A stretch of 64,000 bases of DNA, taken from assembly GCA_007922195.1 (NCBI GenBank), contig ML681998.1:17154204-17218203 (forward strand). Direction: 5' to 3'. Below, one piece after another: positions 60,250 to 64,000 of this stretch. Made by a program: the position numbers and the translations under genes. The first letter of the stretch is position 1; each line of letters opens with the position of its first letter. The notes under the pieces were generated by a model. It was not told the DNA's origin, searched no databases, and saw only the letters and a list, made by a program, of their open reading frames with translations. The stretch is from Podocnemis expansa (Eukaryota > Chordata > Testudines > Podocnemididae).

Positions 60250-60600
60250 CAATGTTCCCTCTAAGGCTTGACGGCTTGTGTGCAAAATTTTCAACCCGTG
60301 TGCAAAACTTTTTCTGAATAAAATTTTTGTGCAACTTCACATGATGGAAATTATTGAAAAATATAGAACAATGAAAAATTAATGTTATTTAAATTGTTTT
60401 TATTAATAATTTGAATGTATTCTATGCTTATTTAACATTTTGTCTCATCAGTTTTTCAATCCTGTTTGTCTGCCTTTGTCGGCTTTCCAAAATGTATAAA
60501 CACATAAAAAAGTTAAAATTAAAGCAATTAACTTGCCTCTCATTTTTCATTTTGCACAGCAGCCCATTTTACAATTTTAAAAAAATGGTCCTAAATTGTT
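60250..60600. mobile_element. hAT element with family D left end
   Basis: It begins CAATGTTCCCTCTAAGGC. The AT-rich interior differs from the copy at 21422. The right end is not found. Confidence 0.5.
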
Positions 60601-60765
60601 CCTAGCCAGTTCAAATGTGACCCTTTACTTGTTTTACTTAATTGGTCACTATTACTAATCTTGATCACAGTATACTTTATTCCTTCATTTTATTAGTGTT
60701 TGCTATATATTTTTTCCCCAGTTTAACCCTTCCCTAAGGAGCAACAGGCCAAAAGGTAAAAAAAA

Positions 60766-60832
60766 AAAAAAACCAACCCAGGGCTTGACCCTGTGATTAC
60801 AAATCTGTTATTCTACCAACTGAGCTACAGGC
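60766..60832 (-). tRNA. tRNA-Thr(TGT)-like pseudogene or SINE head
   Basis: The minus strand has an A-box-like GTAGCTCAGTTGGTAGA, an anticodon loop TTTGTAA with TGT at 60799-60801, and a T arm CAGGG-TCAAG-CCCTG whose loop is two bases short. A T run follows, like a Pol III terminator. The acceptor stem has no 3' partner and the anticodon stem is poorly paired, so it is not a working tRNA. Confidence 0.55.
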
Positions 60833-60839
60833 ATTCCAT

Positions 60840-63080
60840 ATATAAAAATGTCTAGGCATAAAGGATAACTGTACTCCACTGCCCCTTGATCCCATCCCCC
60901 CAAAACTGCTCTTTATTCCGTGTGTGCATCTGTGCAGCAAACTCTTAACATCAGGATGGTGGGTTCCAGCACTGTGCCCCCCCCCCCGTCTACTTATCAG
61001 AAGTAAAAGGCTGGACAATCACCTATTTTTGGAATGCCTGAGGGAGGAAGGACATGAAGGTAAAAAGGAGCCCTTGGATAGCTAGCAACTCCCCCCCCCA
61101 CCAGCCAATCCTCAGTGGGGCTTCAGGCCTGTCCCCCTGCCCATCTTCAGCTGCTCTCCCACCCTGCCCCCTCCGCCAGTTAATCCTTGGCCATGGTTAA
61201 GGCCTGTCCCCCCCACTCCTCATCCAATCCTCAACCACTTTGCCAGACTAGGGTTACCGGGTACCAAAGCATGGAAAGGACAACAGGGGAGTACAAAAAG
61301 GAGGATGTTGGAGGACACATATGCATCTGGGACTCCACCTGGGCCCCCTTCATCCACCCAGCCAATGCTCCCCCCCAAATGCTTGCCCCACTGATCACCC
61401 AACTCCAGGGAAATCTGTCTAGCCCCTAGTTACAGCATGAGATTAATTGCAAGAACAGAGGCTCAAGAATATCAAATGAATGGCTTAAGTATTTTTCCTC
61501 TTCACATTAAAGTAACTGTAAAGCCAACCACTTTAAGGAGTCACAAAACTAAGTATTGAATGTTTATATCAAGGTGCAAGGAGAATCACACTGCAGAACT
61601 CCTATCCAGACTGATGTTTTTACATTGTGAGTTGCAAACGGAAGCACACCGCCAATAAATTTAATGTAGTAATTATGGACAAGATTAAAACCAGTTTTAA
61701 CACAGTAAGTTCCCTCACAGAATTCACTCATTGTTTGACACACAGAGGGATGGGCCCTTGACTACATGAAGCCTAACAGAATTTGAGTTGTTGGCTTCTA
61801 AAGGAAAAGTAATCTCTGTCAGCAGTATTCTCCCCATGACTTGAAATTAGGGGTGTGGTGCAGGGGGATGTTTGGGGGGGGTGCAGGGGGTGCTCACTCA
61901 TTTGCTCTAACACTGTTACTAGCCAACAACTGGGGGGTATAGGCGGAGTGTACAGAAATCCCTGTCTAGCCTCAGTTTTGAGCCTCACTGTGCAGTATTT
62001 TTAAAAAATCACAGACAAGCTCTTTAGATTTTATACACTCAGGAAAGGAGAAATGAGAAAAAATGAGATCTGCTGGTTTTTATGTACAGACCTACCTGAA
62101 ACATAACCTTTTACCTAAAATGCAAATGTCTGGAAACATCATATCCTACTATGTCTGCCATAACCCACAGATGGATATATATCTATTTTATGACCATTGA
62201 CATTTTGTTTGCTTTTATGTGAAATACACATCAAATGTGGTGGTGGGGGGGGGGGATTAAGTAGAAGTTTGTGACTATCAAATGCTCCACCCAAGAGGAC
62301 AGCACCTATTCTTGAATGCAATGATCAGTTTTTTCCTAAATATAACAAAATAAAAATAACCATAGAGTATATAGGCAAAAGCAAGCTGCTTGTTTTCTAT
62401 GATTTGATAAACTAACAAAGGGACAAATATTGCAATCCTTACTCCATCAAATTTCCCACTGACTTCATTTAAAGCATAGGATCAGGCCCAGCCCAGCAGC
62501 TACTTTAGAATGGATAATACTTTCATATCTGTGTATCTTACTAAAATTTAAGGACACATCTATAGTGGACTAATCTCTTCTTGGAAAGGAGAAACAAACT
62601 GAAAAAAAATCACACTGGGAAAAGGAAAATCTTACAGATTCAAAGCTCCTCACAACCAAAAGTGAACTTTGTTGGCCCTCTAAACAAAAGATTTGTTGTC
62701 AAAAGCCAAAGTTCATTAGCAGGAATAAAGATCTCGCTTAGCCTAGCCCTTAGAGAAAGAAACCTCCCCAGAAACTAAGCCAAGCAGGGCAGCAAAGCAG
62801 GAAGCAAAGAAGGAATCACAGGTTTCTCTCTGGGCACTTCAGAGATCCCATCAAGGTGAAGAAAAGCCCCAACCCCACCAAAAAATAAGATCAAACCTCC
62901 CCCAAAACCAGGTGCAGGGAAAGGGGAGAGGACCTGAGCTGGAGCCTGGAAAGAAGCCGGGGGTGAGGAGCCAAAGCAACAAAGCAAAACCACGTGTAGC
63001 GCTGCAGCTGGAATGCCTGGAGCAGGGAGGAGGGCAGGGCAAGGAGGAGGAGTCTTAAAGCGATACACCACTCCTCCGCT
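60840..63080. other. Unassigned with C- and G-rich simple tracts
   Basis: C/G runs at about 60978, 61091, 61875 and 62243. No exon or clear mobile element boundary. Confidence 0.35.
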
Positions 63081-63711
63081 TCTTGGCTGAGCCTCAGCCG
63101 CTCTGTCGGGCTGTCCCAGCCAGTTCTGCCCCTCCCCGTGCGCGGGAACTGGAAACCCCTGCGCGGGGAGGGGTTTCTTATGTGTGTGGCCGCGCAACCG
63201 CGCACCTTAGAGGGAACAGTGGTGCTGGTCCTTCCTTTCCGACCCTCATCTGGTGCTGGTGGCCCCCTCTGCTGAAAAAACATGACAGCTGCCTGAAAAT
63301 TCAGCAGCGGTCACAGCTGGAGTGGGAGCGCTTCCCAGGCATGCCATGGAAAGTCGCCGCCCAGAGTGGCTCATCTTGGAGGTGTGCCTGGGCACAGGGG
63401 TCCCCAGGTATGCCATGAAAAGAAGTGGCTCCTTTCAGGGGTTCCCAGGCATGCTGCAGAAAGAAGCTGCCTGGAGTGAATCCTTTGGGGAGCATCACAC
63501 TACAGAAAGGAGCCACTCCATGCAGCTTTTTTCTGTGTCACATAAAGACATAGGCATGGGGGGACCTTTTGTTTCCCAGCTGCACCCGAAGGAAGCTGCC
63601 CAGCATGGCTTTTGATGGCAGGAGTGGCAATTTCTGTGGTACTGCTGTTTGTCACTCTGAACGGGCTCAGGTGCCACTGTCAGCACACGTGCAGAGGGCT
63701 GCCTACCCCTG
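63080..63711. mobile_element. Compound hAT remnants, families D and B
   Basis: A family D right end, TTAGAGGGAACAGTG, lies near 63207. From about 63230 to 63711 repeated units like GAAGCTGCC..GAGTGG run to the family B end GGCTGCCTACCCCTG, matching 9320-9760. Confidence 0.6.
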
Positions 63712-64000
63712 GTTTAGCTGCAATACTCTGGGTATGTCCACACAGCAGTAAAAAGCCCTCAGCACCAAGTCTCAGAGCCCAAGTCAGTTGACTTTGTCTA
63801 GCAGGCCTTTGGCTCCAAGGCTAAAGATTTCAGTGTAGATGTCTGGTCTCAGAGTGGAGCCCAAGCTTCAACTCCTTGTGAAAGGGGAGGATTTCAAAAT
63901 ATGGGCTCCAGACTAAACTTAAACATCTATACTAAAATTTTATAGCCCTGCAGCCTGAACTCAGTTGACTCAGGCCAACCATGGCCAAGCCACTGTTGGG
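63712..64000. other. Unassigned window end
   Basis: GGGTATGTCCACACAGCAG at about 63731 resembles a MITE left end running out of the window. Confidence 0.4.

Noticed and set aside
60766..60832. Functional tRNA-Thr gene
   Set aside because: No acceptor-stem 3' strand, a short T loop and a mismatched anticodon stem.
62775..63283. 130- and 140-codon minus-strand frames, possible first exon of SNX31
   Set aside because: Translation does not resemble the SNX31 N terminus, and part of the region is hAT-derived.
1..64000. CRISPR arrays, operons, rRNA, bacterial or phage genes
   Set aside because: None seen; spliced exons and retrotransposons show vertebrate nuclear DNA.

Overview
This is vertebrate nuclear DNA from a non-avian reptile, most likely a turtle (a crocodilian is possible). 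The basis is the repeat mix: CR1, Tx1, DIRS, Harbinger, many hAT MITEs, and MITEs with GGGTATGTCYACAC-type ends. No bacterial gene organisation is present, and nearly all long open frames are chance frames in GC-rich repeats or decayed transposon proteins.

The one host gene I can recognise is SNX31, a PX-FERM-like sorting nexin of the SNX17/27/31 group. It lies on the minus strand and spans most of the window. I found ten exons by eye, from the end of the PX domain (52012-52126) to the stop codon (5471). Splice sites and intron phases agree from exon to exon. Three consecutive FERM-region exons carry lesions: a Glu-to-TAG change at 34720-34722, a deletion of about 10 bases in 28299-28376, and a Tyr-to-TAG change at 27002-27004. 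About 80-100 residues expected between the exons at 25463 and 13950 were not found, and that interval is full of transposons. The locus reads as a unitary SNX31 pseudogene: introns are kept, so it is not a processed copy. The N-terminal exons would lie beyond 52126 and were not found.

Everything else is intron or flank filled with mobile elements. Layout: 0-0.8 kb hAT transposase fragment; 3-13.7 kb SNX31 3' exons with hAT MITEs, two LTR-like blocks and a palindromic MITE; 14.9-21.2 kb a nearly full-length but broken DIRS element; 21.4-25.1 kb hAT remnants, a 44-bp minisatellite and a Tx1 LINE 3' half; 25.4-35 kb SNX31 exons; 33.7-43.5 kb MITEs; 44.2-47.3 kb a CR1 split by two hAT elements and a solo LTR; 50.5-52.1 kb SNX31 PX exons; 53.4-57.5 kb a decayed two-gene Harbinger element; 59-64 kb foldback, tRNA-like and hAT repeats.

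Nested insertions with intact target duplications give a relative history: DIRS, CR1 and Harbinger came first, and the GC-rich and other hAT MITEs came later.
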